NCBI GenBank assembly: GCA_964019415.1
Contig: OZ025869.1
Location: 6,644,882 to 6,708,881 of the forward strand
Source of the DNA: Ianthella basta
Taxonomy: Eukaryota; Porifera; Demospongiae; Verongiida; Ianthellidae
Direction of reading: 5' to 3'
Length of the DNA: 64,000 bases
In this document: one piece after another, positions 11,431 through 22,462 of the stretch
How the letters are laid out: every line of letters starts with the position of its first letter
How positions within the stretch are numbered: position 1 is the stretch's first letter
Program-made: the position numbers and the translations under genes
The notes under the pieces: model-generated
What the model saw: only the letters and a program-made list of their open reading frames with translations
Database searches by the model: none
Told to the model about the DNA's origin: nothing

Positions 11431-11529
11431 TCCATAGTTGACCACATAGTGTACACAGTCCACACGACACACATGTTACTGCACAATCACTCCCTCCTAC
11501 TGTCGCCCTATCATGGTACTGAGCATGCA

Positions 11530-12785
11530 TAGTACAGTTATCATGATAAGTGATGTTAGGTAATGAGGCTATGATATCATGCAGCTATAAGGATAATGTT
11601 CATGATATGGATATAATGGTTACGATATATGCACACATGTAAAATGAAAGAGAGATCAAGTCTTTATTTCCCTGTATGCACTGTTTACATGAGCTGTATC
11701 TCTGTATAGGAAGACTCATTGCACTTTCAATACTTCATGGTGGCCCTTGGCCCGTGTTTTTCGCGCCTGTCATTGTTGATTACCTTTTTGGAGGTATTGG
11801 TGCTGTAAAGCCAAGTGTTGAAGATGTCCCTGATCAACAGCCGAAATGTATGATTAAAAAGGTATAATAATGCATAATGTACAGTATCAACAGTTCAGTT
11901 TCATGCATGTGTAAGACATATTACATTTGAAACTCTGTTAAATTCATATGACCTAGTCTATACAAAAGAATCAAACCCTGTCTTCTTCAAGCGTTGCAGG
12001 ATATCACCTCGGGGGTCCATTCATGTCACTTAAGGGCCAAAGGCACCGGCCCTCAGGTGACGTGATAACCGGTTATATCCTGCAAAATCTCAGAAGACAT
12101 ATGCAGAGTATATGGCTATTATAGCCGAGTTATATACTGTAGCATCATTTATTTGTCTCATCCAGCTTGACAACGCCACTGAGCTAGAGTTTCATCCTGC
12201 TGATTATATATGCAGACTGCAGCTGTTTGATTTATGCATACGTATATGCCATGTATCCTGTAGTTTAGCTTGCTATTGTATTACAGCCATGCAAAGGATC
12301 TAAATGTATTTCCACATGCATGTATGTATTCAATATTGATCATGATCTGACTCTCACTAAAATGTATTCATACACGATCATAATACATCATGATTAAAGG
12401 ATTTACACACTGCAACAAATACAAGCTTGTTAGCAAACATTATAACATGCATAGCAGTATAATAATTATATTAATAAGTTCACAGTGCAATTGCATGCAT
12501 GGAGACATGTGTTACAGACTGTATCCAAGTTTCTGTGATACAAACAGAAGAGTTCTTTCGTTAAGTCTATTCCATAGTGCACAATTGGGGCTAGTGGTGG
12601 TATCACTGACAATAGTTCTTCCAAGTCATTGCTGCTAAGGGGACGTTGTGTTTCAGGCACAGAAACTGTCTTCATGAGAAACAGGTCCCTCCCAATCAAT
12701 ACCAAACTGTTCAGCTCCATCCTACATAGAATGCATTAGAAGAAGAAGAATTAAGAGCCAGGCAAATATATATATATATAGTCAG
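11530..12785. other. AT-rich stretch with one hairpin; no clear gene
   Basis: It includes an imperfect fold-back at about 11994-12094: GCAGGATATCACC at the left arm and TTATATCCTGC at the right. A minus-strand open frame (12466-12720) of unknown origin and a TA run at 12768-12780 are also present. No recognisable protein. Confidence 0.45.
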
Positions 12786-13483
12786 ATGTCAGATGATGCT
12801 TCCAAGGGCTGCCTGCTGGCGTCGATGAGAAAGGAGTCTGGTGCTTGGCTTTCTGCGGCTACTGTATCATCCCTCGGCCTCCGAATGGTCGATGACACTG
12901 TGAGGATTGCTGTTGGTTTGCGACTAGGATCCCCGTTATGTACACCGCATCAGTGTACCCTATGTGGGGGCCAGGTGGATGCATCTGGTACCCATGGGTT
13001 GCATTGCAGAAGAAGTGCGGGCCAACACCTCAGACATACTGCCCTCAACCATCAGGTGAAAACATCCCTTGCTTCCATTGACGTACCAGCCATCCTGGAA
13101 CCCCCAGGCCTTTTTCGGTCCGACGGGAAGCTCGTGGATGGTGTGACAATAGTCCCCTGGAAATCTGGTCATGCCTTGGCTTGGGATGTCCCCTACCTAT
13201 CTATCCCTGGCCTCCTCGGGTGCCAGTAGGGTAGCAAACCTAGCCAAGACTAGGAAGAAACATCTGTATCAAGAAATAGAGCCTACTCACCATTTCATCC
13301 CTATTGCCATCGAGACATCCAGCATTTTTAGCGATGAAGCTTTAGCTTTTTTTAAGGAATTAGGGTACCGCCTTAGATCTAAGACTCAAGACTCACAATC
13401 CTTTAACCAGATTTGTCAACGTATTAGTGTATGCATGCAAATATTTAATTCTGTTTCTATTTTGGGCTCTAGTGCCACATAGG
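12786..13483 (+). mobile_element. LINE C-terminal fragment (zinc knuckle and restriction-like nuclease region)
   Basis: Plus-strand translation gives KESGAWLSA, then CTPHQCTLCGGQVDASGTHG with LHCRRSAG, then HTALNHQVKTSLASIDVPAI, EPPGLFRSDGKLVDG and, after a frame change near 13210, KTRKKHLYQEIEPTHHFIPI with AIETSSIF. The order of C..C..H..C knuckle, EP.GL...DGK.PDG and VP.A.ET matches the C-terminal region of LINE-type reverse transcriptases with a PD-(D/E)xK-like nuclease. The usual PDG is VDG here. No RT motif is present upstream. Flanked by TA-rich DNA. Confidence 0.55.
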
Positions 13484-13616
13484 TTTTTCTGTAGTATGAA
13501 ATTGTATAGTGACTCTTTTCTGTGTAAAAAAATATATATATATTTAGGAAGGCTTGTAATAATTACAATACATATTTACAGATGGAAAATAAAACCGGGT
13601 CCATTAACTACAGGTA

Positions 13617-13692
13617 AACACTAACTCTAGCAGCAACAGTCCTAAAGAAATCAAAAACACTAACTCTAACAGCAACAGTCCTAAAGATGTCA
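13617..13692. repeat. Two-copy 39 bp tandem repeat
   Basis: AACACTAACTCTAACAGCAA CAGTCCTAAAG-type units occur twice in a row (about 13617 and 13656). They lie between the two tail-to-tail LINE fragments. Confidence 0.8.
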
Positions 13693-13726
13693 AAATGAAG
13701 AACTACATCCTAAAATTGAAGCACAA

Positions 13727-14150
13727 TTAAAGTTCTGAATACAGACACAGTTTAAGATACCCTAGGGGGTCCTTGGAAATTGATTGCAGACGTGATGCCA
13801 ATTGATGGAGGCAGGCTATTGTATCCTCGCCGAAGGATCCCATGGTCTCCACAGCAACTGGGACAAAGTGATGGTTCTGCGAGTTTTCTCGGTAGATGTC
13901 TTTCTTTCTTCTCACTGCCATGTCTGCCACCCATCTGGGGCTAGACATGGCGATGTGGATGTCGGAAGCTGCCATCGAATCCCAGCAGGTGGTATTCCAA
14001 ATGAAAAGCCGGCCTTGGGTACATGGTGTAATAGTCATTCCATCAGGGCGTTTGCCATCTGTACGAGACAGTCCTTGGGGCTCTAGCACCGATGGAATGT
14101 TAGCGCAGGCAAGGGACTGCTTAATGATGGTATTCAACTGGCCATGGTGG
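13727..14150 (-). mobile_element. LINE C-terminal fragment, inverted relative to 12786-13483
   Basis: Minus-strand translation gives GQLNTIIKQSLACANIPSVL, EPQGLSRTDGKRPDGMTI, AVRRKKDIYRENSQNHHFVP and VAVETMGSFGEDT. It is clearly homologous to the fragment at 12786-13483, but the PDG motif is kept and the zinc knuckle is absent. The two pieces lie tail to tail. AT-rich repeats (14155-14192) mark the upstream edge. Confidence 0.55.
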
Positions 14151-14192
14151 GTATACATATATATATATATAATATAATATATAATAATATTA

Positions 14193-14500
14193 CTTGCATG
14201 CACCATATACATACAAAGCAATTAACTTAGGTTTATTTCTTCAATGCTCTCAAAGACATCATTGGCAATAAGGCTATTGGAATCAGCAATTCTCTTTCTC
14301 TTATTACTGCACTGTTGTTACCACTGCACACATTTTGAACAGTTATCACTTGTGAGATGACTACATACCTGTTTGGGTGCAGCTATGACTTAATTTTCCC
14401 TCCTATCAGCACCTTTGATTCACCATATGACGAACTAGGATACAAAAGCTGTTACTTTGGATTCACTGCATAGCAATCAATTTTTCTGCTCTACCCACAG
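14193..14500. other. Short non-coding stretch
   Basis: Nothing was recognised beyond the splice acceptor TCTACCCACAG that opens the BEN gene at 14501. Confidence 0.4.
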
Positions 14501-15205
14501 GCAAAGATGGGGGGAGATACAAGTACATGTGCATGCAAGGTGTCTATTGAAGAGCAAGGCAAAACAAAGCAGGTCAAGGTGTCTATTGAAGAGCAAAGCA
14601 AGGCAGAGCAGGTAAATTTGTACTGTATACAAATTGTAACTGTGTTTCTGCATGCACCAAGACAGCAGCACTGTGGACTAGGCAGCATAGTACATTGACA
14701 TTTGCTTATTCATGCTTATGCAGACGAAGGTGGAACTAGTCCCTGGTTATGGAGTCTATCTGACACCAAGGCAACTTGACAAAGCAGTGGCTTCTAGTAA
14801 TGGAAAACCAACCAAACTGATGCGTTGTCTGCTGTCTGTATTTTTTGAGCCAGAAGTGCTGACACAGAGTAGTGCTCTGGGCTCCCGCTCCAACAGAAGC
14901 TTGGATAAAGACATTTTGTCTGCATGCATCAGTAAGTGTATATTATATATTTTTATTTGCATCAGTTGTATATTATCCCCATTCTCATACCATACACCAT
15001 TTCCTTTACTGCATGCAATGCATTCATCACAGCAATATTGATGAATGTTTGCTAGACTATCACTACATTGTATGTCTACTGGGCCCTGCGATTCAGCCTC
15101 ATGTGTTATTTATACACAGGTATACTCCATCACGTATGCCAACTTGTCTTGTGCGAAGTGGCCGGTAGTGAAGGATGCACCAGTAAGGTGGACTCATGAC
15201 CAAGT
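14501..15205 (+). CDS. Small BEN-domain gene, partial
   Basis: Exon 14501-14611 ends in CAG before GTAAATTT and contains a duplicated KVSIEEQ motif. Exon 14724-14931 follows in phase and encodes VELVPGYGVYLTPRQLDKAV, then KPTKLMRCLLSVFFEPEVL, GSRSNRSLDKDIL. This matches a BEN domain, a DNA- and protein-binding fold of chromatin and transposon proteins: the initial strand, RLL..LF..E.L, the G.R..NRSLD segment. A short last exon from 15120 fits but its frame is uncertain. No upstream start was found in the first exon other than ATGGGGGG at 14507, so the 5' end may be elsewhere. It is small for a BEN protein and could be transposon cargo. Confidence 0.5.
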
Positions 15206-15360
15206 TTACTAATTTGACTTTTTTGCCATACTAATGTTAATGACCGCAGTTCAAGACAAGCATGTTCATGCACTTGCTGTTGCCTTCACCTAATCTAGCA
15301 TTGATGTACCATGAACAGTGATAGATTACAGTCAAAGGAATCAGTGAAACAGCATGCATG

Positions 15361-17610
15361 TTAGTGATGCTGTGCTAACTTATTTAGAGGACAGTCTCTG
15401 AAAGTCACACGAGAATGTGTTGTTGATCCACATCGGCACGGTTTTCTAGGGCCACCTGCCTTCTCTTTACCCTTCTTGGAAGTCTGTTTGCCTGTGGCAA
15501 TATTGCCATTAACTACTAACAAGGCTCCATCTTCCATGTTACGGCCTTGAGTGGCAGGAAGTGGCCCAATGTCTGTGTCACTGTCATCTGAGTCATCACC
15601 ATCTTCCATGCCATAGCTATGCTGAATCTGTTGCCTTTTTGCCCACTGCTTTCGTTCCTGTTGTTCTGCTACATGAGCACTTTTCTGGCGTATCCAATAA
15701 CTCATCGCTTCATCTGTTTTCTTCTTTTTCAGGTGGGCAGTTCTTAGCCTCCATGTTTGCTGTCCACAGTGTTATCATTCCATCTAGAACTGGCAATCCC
15801 ATTTCTCTATAAAGAGCAACATGTGGGGAGTAATCTGATCCATACACTTCTTGTAGGAATGACAGGCAACTGATGATCAACCCCCGATTTGTTAGGGTCA
15901 TGTATGTCAGCCGGTGCAGTGCCAGATGTTTGGCACGGAATCTTGGAAGTACACTAAATGCCGATTCGCACAGATTATAGAGTATCCTTTCCCCAATTCA
16001 TTGTGTATTACACTGATCGCTTTGCTTGCCCTTGCCTCACACTCCAACTTGTAGGCTAGCGAGTGCAACGGGCAGCTGACCACATTTTTGCTCTGGTAGG
16101 GCTTTCATTCACATTTCAACTCTTCACTGCATTTTCCATAGGAGCACATACGATGAGGGTGAAAGGAGCAGACACCATCCTCCCATGTGTGCACGCCACG
16201 AGCATGATACTTTCCAAGCTCACACATTTTACTTGCATACGCTGCTGGATCTTTGTCTGTTTGCACACATGCCAGGAAGTGATTGATGCATGCATTCCAT
16301 ATGAAGCCTTCGGTAATGCAGCCACAGCCAATGGAATGTTTTTTTGTCCATGACAGCAACACTTCACAGCACCCACTTCAGGATGGTCTTTGTGTGACTT
16401 AATGAACTGGTCAGTAAAAGACTTCTTGGACTGGATGTCCAATAACCTGTGAGTATGGGCCCTGCTCACATGCCCAGCACAGTACATAATTTGTGTAGAA
16501 GGGAAAACACCTCGCACTGCCTTTGCTGAAGATGAATCGCTATCTTGCCAAGTCAGTGCAATTTCACAACCTTCTTCCTTTGCCTTCTGAAATAGCATGC
16601 CAGCCAAGTGGCCTTCAGATGTTCCCAACCACAATGGTTCTTCGATGACTTCATCTCCTCCTCTCATACACAGGTGCCCATACCACAGGATGCTGCTTCT
16701 CAGATAGTTCTTTACAATAAAAGTGCAGTTCTGGCTGAAATGCCCTTGTGTCAACCAGCAGCCATCTGCAGTGGTCACCGCTCTGTGCCAGCTGCCAAGG
16801 GTATCTGGAGATAAGCACTTCATCTCATCCTTGGCAAGGGAGCAGATGTTGTCTAGCATCCTCTTGATATACATATAAGAATCTTTCACAACATCATAGA
16901 AAGTAGTATGGTGTATGGCTGGAATTCCTAGGCCACGAGCAAGTGTGTTGTGGTAACCCGAGTGGGTATGCCCCGTAAGTAGGAATGCCAGTGCAACAGC
17001 CAAAGATACATGTCGGCGAGAATCAAGGACATACGTAGATGAATCAAATTGGAGATGCTCTGCTCTGCACCCACTGCATATGTACTCAACTCTTGCACTG
17101 CCACCCAAGCCAGATCTCTCCACCTGCACAGGTACAAGCAAGCCTTTGCATCCTTCTGTGCCGCAGTGCCTGTAAGTGCTTACTTACTTAAGTGCCACGA
17201 ATTTGCAATGCATGCAATTCCATGAAGAAGAGGCAGTTCTGGGGGTCTTCTGGGTCTTCTTCGATGTCACTTTCTGGTGCTACGTTTATTCTTCTGCCTT
17301 TATTGGGTGTAGGAAAGTACTCAGATCCTGAATCGTCAGTGGCACAAGAAATCGGCACCTGCCCGATCACTGCCGTCATTCTGGATGATGTGACATGCTC
17401 CCAGACAGCTTCTGTGCTCCAGAACGTCAAGCCATCAGGCGAAGTATATCGCAGTCGTCCTTCTTCACTACTGCGCTGCACCTCCTCAACAACGAAGCCA
17501 TATGGCAAGGGAGAGGAACGACTGCCTGCTTCAACACTGCGTGCAGCGTGTCCAGCAGAGCTGATTCTTGCTAGATTCTGCCGCTGCTTCACTCCTCTTC
17601 GTTTTGGCAT
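15361..17610 (-). pseudogene. Mutator-like transposase gene with MBD-like N-terminus
   Basis: Minus-strand reading starts at 17610 with MPKRRGVKQRQNLARISSAG. An MBD/TAM-like segment follows (LPYGFVVEEV, GRLRYTSPDGLTFWSTEAVW). After a short gap, RHCGTEGCKGLLVPVQVERS and YICSGCRAEH form a zinc site. The transposase-like core (17141-16360) has TADGCWLTQGHF, ILWYGHLCMRGGDE, EGHLAGMLFQKAKEEGCEIA, LTWQDSDSSSAK, YCAGHVSRAHT. It continues in another frame from about 16355 (GCGCITEGFIWNACINHFLA, LGKYHARGVHTWEDG, CSFHPHRMCSYGKC). The C-terminus (15705-15361) ends CRCGSTTHSRVTFRDCPLNK. Motifs fit the Mutator-like transposase domain common in invertebrates. At least three frame changes and one stop make this copy inactive as it stands. 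The domain order from N-terminus to the terminal zinc knuckle is otherwise complete. Confidence 0.6.
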
Positions 17611-17971
17611 CTGCTACTCTTTGCACTAAGAACTGATCTTGCAGTCAAATGTTTACACTTAACACCTCATATGTTTACTTAACACCTCTCCGTGCAATGA
17701 GGTATTACGCACTTGAAATGATTGGCACGGGCAGACCCGAAGTTAGAATTCAGTATCACTGAGGCTTTTTTCTGGCTGCTACGGTCAGCGCTACGAAGCA
17801 GAGTACTTTGCAGACAATACCGAAGGTAATTCACAGTTTTTTCCTTTCAAAAAGTGTCGTGCCTTTGTGTTTTTCTTACTTTGGCAATTTTGACAAGGTG
17901 TTGCGCGTGGAACTACTTTGCTGCGCAACACACGGTGCACCCCGCGTTTGTTTCAATACAAAGCATACTGA

Positions 17972-18114
17972 GTGCGCTAAAATTGTATGGCAGCGACTAG
18001 AGTTACACGCAACGGTTGCAGTGTTACGAGCATTTTACAAATTTTATATTTACTGCGCTCTAACACGACGATGATAACTGCTACGCCTAGTCGCTGCCAT
18101 ACGATTTTAGGCAC
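17972..18114. repeat. Inverted repeat pair, 28 bp arms
   Basis: The left arm at 17972-18000 (TAAAATTGTATGGCAGCGAC plus flanks) and the right arm at 18087-18114 (GTCGCTGCCATACGATTTTA plus flanks) are reverse complements with about one mismatch and one indel. The spacer is 86 bases. This could be a small fold-back element. Confidence 0.75.
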
Positions 18115-18702
18115 ATGCCTTGTCTTCCACTGTACCACGTTTGAAAGCTCCAGGCCACTCTGATCAGAACTAGTTCACATTTTACTGTGGGCTATTGGGA
18201 ACATAGTGCACTTAATTAATTGCTTACATCACAAGAACTGATCAAGCAATTAATTAACTCATCACACCAAAATACACGGAAAGCATGGCTCTAATAACCT
18301 TGAAAGAATGAAGGTTATATGTGCCATGGTTTCAAAGTTATTAGCATTCAAACCTTACCCTTTAATTTCTTAAAATAGCCCCTACCTTAAGCTAACACCA
18401 AGAACATCAGCAACCTTTGGACAATTGAACCCCAAGTGCAGGAGGTATTCAAGCTGCTATATAAAAGTGAATGCAAACTGAAATGTTTATAATAATAATA
18501 TTGTGCATATACAATATAAATAATGTCTACAAGTGGTTAATTCTCATATACTGTACTACAGGAGACACTCCCATCAAATGAATATGCTGCTTAGTTGCGA
18601 CCAGAAATGCAACATTGTGTGGGGCAATCCTTTGCCCTGCGCAAGGATTGAAGAGGAGCTGCAGCTGGTGCATTCGCAGCAGCTTCATCTTCATGATCAC
18701 GT

Positions 18703-18775
18703 GGACCCCCAGCACCAGCAGCAGCAGCACCAGCAGCAGCAGCAACAACGTTAACAGTAGGAACAGCAGCAACAG
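18703..18775. repeat. CAG-rich microsatellite
   Basis: Interrupted (CAG)n/(CAA) run, with CAGCAGCAGCACCAGCAGCA near 18716. Frames through it give artefactual poly-Gln or poly-Ala. Confidence 0.85.
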
Positions 18776-19763
18776 CAATGACCATAATTTTTTTACAGCC
18801 CATTACTGCATGATGATAATGACAAAACATTGTTACATAAAATTTAAATAATTATTATAAACTTTAGGTTTTTACATTAATTTGCATACATTTTAACTTT
18901 GACTTAGCCTAAGCTGCCAATTATCAACCACTTTGTGCACCTTGGAGCATAACCTGGGCGCTGAAGGTTGCAGAAGCTTGATTTTGCTGCAAAAGATAGC
19001 TGATTGACCGGTTATCCTGTCCAGCCATTTTTAAGCTATAACTACATTCATTGCCTAAGTGCTCACCATTTCCGTGGACCTGGTGATTGACCAGTTATCA
19101 ACCAAGCGTACCAATTATCGACTGCACATACAAACGCCTATGCCAATTATCAACTGATTCGCAGAAATCGTTCAGTAATTTGGCTTTGCAATGACCCAGC
19201 AATCTAGGATTGGCCAAGATTGCAGAACAAGGCGTGCCACGTCTGTATAGCAGTTTCGAGAGGAAGGCTGGTACCATTCACGACTTATAATAGAGAGTTT
19301 TAGTTACACAGTTTATCACATTTCTGGGTAACAGTAAACTGGAAAATCATCACGTGATCGCCTTCACACGTGTCCCGTTTCTTGTTTTAACTGCAGGAAG
19401 AAGGCTCTCCTGTTCGGTTTCGATCATGTTCATGTGACTTGCTGCTGCCCCTTGGAATCGTTTGGTGAGTTACTACCAAATCCTTCATGTCTTTTTTAAC
19501 GTTTTATAACCCTTGAATGGCAGTTTAGGGTACTGCCTTGGTGCAATTCGGCCGAATTTTGTGCCTTCTGTTTGTGCACAGATTTGGACAGATAGGCTGC
19601 CGCGTTCAGTATCGTTCGGGTTCCTGTGTTTTGTGCTGGCCGTTGGAATCGTTTTGTGAGTACCTACCAAATGAAGGAATGTTGCCAAACCTAATGTTGT
19701 GGCTGCTGATTGTACATAGATTTGTACCCATTTTCTTGCCCTTTGTAGAGGACTAATTTCAGG

Positions 19764-19975
19764 TGGCCACTACTGTTACATGACATTGCTCTGGTCAAAG
19801 AAGTCATTTCTTTATGTCCTGAGAAGTCTGCTGACTGCATGGGACAGCATAGCTTCTACTTTAAGCACACTGTTTTCTGGCAAAGATAACGTGATTGCTA
19901 TCAAAGGCCGAGCCTGCAAAGACAGGCTAGATTTGCAATTGAAGAAATATAAAGAGAGGATGCAAAATCTCTGAA
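19764..19975 (+). pseudogene. Myb/SANT-like exon fragment
   Basis: After the acceptor TAATTTCAG, the reading is RWPLLLHDIALVKEVISL, CPEKSAD. Then, after a frame change, it is WDSIASTLSTLFSGKDNVI and IKGRACKDRLDLQLKKYK. The pattern of one Trp per helix and KGR.C.DRL.LLLKK fits a Myb/MADF-like DNA-binding domain. A homologous exon lies at 40244-40440. The repetition within one window suggests a transposon-borne gene. Confidence 0.5.
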
Positions 19976-20339
19976 ACAGTTTGTCATTCATGTATGGCCA
20001 TTCTGGCAACCAGAAGCAGAAGCAGAAACTTGACATGGAAGAGGAAGAATGAAGAAAACATTGGGAAATGGAGGAAACAGAGTGAAAGCAGAGGATGGAG
20101 TTGGAAATGGAAGAAAATTTGAACCCTAACCCATAACATAACATAACATACATAAAGTTTGATAGTGAATACAATCTGCTTGGTATACAGTCACTTGTCA
20201 ATGAATACAGTGCAATATAATGTCTGAAGATCGTGTTAAGTTGATGGGAAGCAGAAGTTTGCGGTTTCCCAGAAAGGTGAAAAATCATTGAACTAAAACT
20301 CTCTAATGCATTAGCCCAAAGTTCACTCAAGATTTGCTA

Positions 20340-22277
20340 CAGGCAGGATAGCTGCAGCTGGCCAGTTTGCACTTTTGCTCATTATCCCTTTCACTTTCTC
20401 ACAAACAAGAGTCTCACAAACAAGAGGAAACCATAAAAGAAATGTTATTGGTTTCCTGACTGTGACAAGGAAGACTGCCCCTACATCCATTGGATGGAGG
20501 GGATGCCAGAGGAGAGGGAAGGGCCATCAGAGTACAACCTGCTAGATGGTACTATGCTCCCATGAGTTTTGTCTTGTGTGGGGTTAAGGTATGTAGGGAG
20601 TTCAAAATCGAAAAATGGCCGTGACAGAAAAGTGACTGAATCTGAAGTGGTGAACAGTCAATTTTCTTCACGATTGCTGTGTGTGAACCTCTGCCAACCT
20701 ACTACCTGTGTACCAACTTACAGCCGGCGAAGGCACTTGCACGCAACACCATGCAATTGCAAAGAAAGGTTATATTCCAAAATTTGTGTTTTTTTTTTAT
20801 CTAGGAACAAGCTAGAAACATCTAGTTTGTATCAACAAGAAACTTGCTGCATTAGCTACGTTTTCCTATGAAACCGCAACTAGAACTCCTTCACAGAATA
20901 TACGATCGATTTTCCTTTCGTACTCTAACTTCACAGCAAGTGCCATGATTCTGCGCACTTGGGACATGTCCTATGTAAACAATGCGGGACAATTTTTGAC
21001 ATTCGTATTCTCTGCTCTTTCTCCTGTAGATAGGATCTGCACAAAGCAAGCTTGTATGTAATTGAAGCTGCATTCTTGTACTTCTATTCAGCGCAAAAAG
21101 TATTTCATTGACGGCTTCCTTGACGGAGAATCGCCGCCGACAAGAGTACCTATAAAAAGGCAGGAAAATGCCGATCGACTTCGTGGGAGAGGCTAAAATC
21201 GAATGAAATTGCATAGAAGTATGTACAATCACATCATCAAAGTTTTCCACGTGACCGCTTTTGATAAACGAATCTGGTGCAGAGTTACATCGCGAAAACC
21301 AAATTCTTCCTTTGCGGCTGAAACTTTGGCACTGGATAACTCACGATAGGAACCTCGTACTAAAAGCGGTCACATGGAGAAGTTGTAAATCATCCTTAAG
21401 TTACAATATCTGGTCTTATCGTGCAAAGGGCTGGTGTCCTTCAAAGTCGGGAAGGCGATTTACTGCAAAATCAATTCTGCCATCTCGAAATGCTTCAGTC
21501 ACATGACAATCTCGTGACATGTCAAATATGGAATACAAAACGAAAGCAAAGCTATGACATCATTTAACGTTTGTCGTGTATGAGATGCAGGATTCATTTG
21601 CCAAAAAGCCATGAAACCTTGATCCTTTCGAAGTTTAAGAACGGCGAAGATTTCATCTCTGTTTCCCTCTTACCATAACTCTTTGTTGTCTCCTAAAAGC
21701 TCGTTTCTTGCCATCACCGGATATGATGTTCAAATACACAGGCCTCTCCTATCACGCGCACATCACATGCAGAGCAAGCGTTGCCGTGGCAACACAGGAA
21801 TTTCACACCTTAATGCGCGAATACCACAAGGTTCATGCTGTGTAAACTGAGTGGACATGTCCCACGGGCGTGGAAGAGTGTACGCTGCAATTGTGGCTTC
21901 ATAGGAGAATCAGGGAACACCTCTTAGCTGCCTATAAACCAAGTTGCAGAAAGGAGTTCATCTCTGCATGAAGTTATACTTCCCACTGGTTACCTTGTGC
22001 AATCATTGCCCACAGTAACTCTCATAGTTTCTTCAAAACAAGTGTGTTTGAAGGCTCACCTGGAAGCCAACTCGATGTCGGCAGCAGCCATCTTCCAGCA
22101 ATAAGAAACACCAATATAGAGTCGATTGCGCATAGCGAACCAGCCAGAATCGTTTGGAAAGGCAGCGTACCAGAACAGATACACTTCCTATTAGTTCACA
22201 TGATAGTGTGCAATAACGCGTTTGCGGAACAGAAGTGCAATCTTGAGAATCAATGGTTGGAATGAAGCCAAGCAAAA
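20340..22277. other. No gene recognised
   Basis: A short coding-like piece near 20445-20565 (PDCDKEDCPYIHWMEGMPEE) ends in a stop and may belong to the Myb-like element. The rest shows no recognisable protein or strong repeat, and several medium open frames look incidental. Confidence 0.4.
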
Positions 22278-22462
22278 TGTAACTGTGGTGTATTATGTTT
22301 CGTTTGTTGTACACATGCTTACTTATTATTACGTATGCTTACGTTATGTTTGTGTGTCACATGTATTGTATGCATGGTATTGCGCGTGCTTAGTTTTGTA
22401 GTAGGCTTCGTGCTCTAGTAATTATATTCCTGGTATATTGTCAGTTGATGACAGACATTACA
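22278..22462 (+). repeat. Probable 5' LTR of the gypsy fossil
   Basis: 185 bases opening TGTAA and closing TTACA, a matching inverted end pair, followed directly by ATTGGCAATGAAGGTGGGAT, where a primer-binding site is expected. The partner LTR is not visible, so the boundaries rest on end signals only. Confidence 0.55.

Larger units (their letters stand above)
17640..19380. other. Non-coding stretch with repeats
   Basis: It holds the inverted pair 17972-18114 and a CAG-rich run. About five scattered copies of an element like CCAATTATCAACTG lie near 18917, 19005, 19087, 19109 and 19141. No protein was recognised. Confidence 0.5.

Noticed and set aside
18527-18830. Leucine- or alanine-rich protein over the CAG run
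   Set aside because: Microsatellite translation in several frames.
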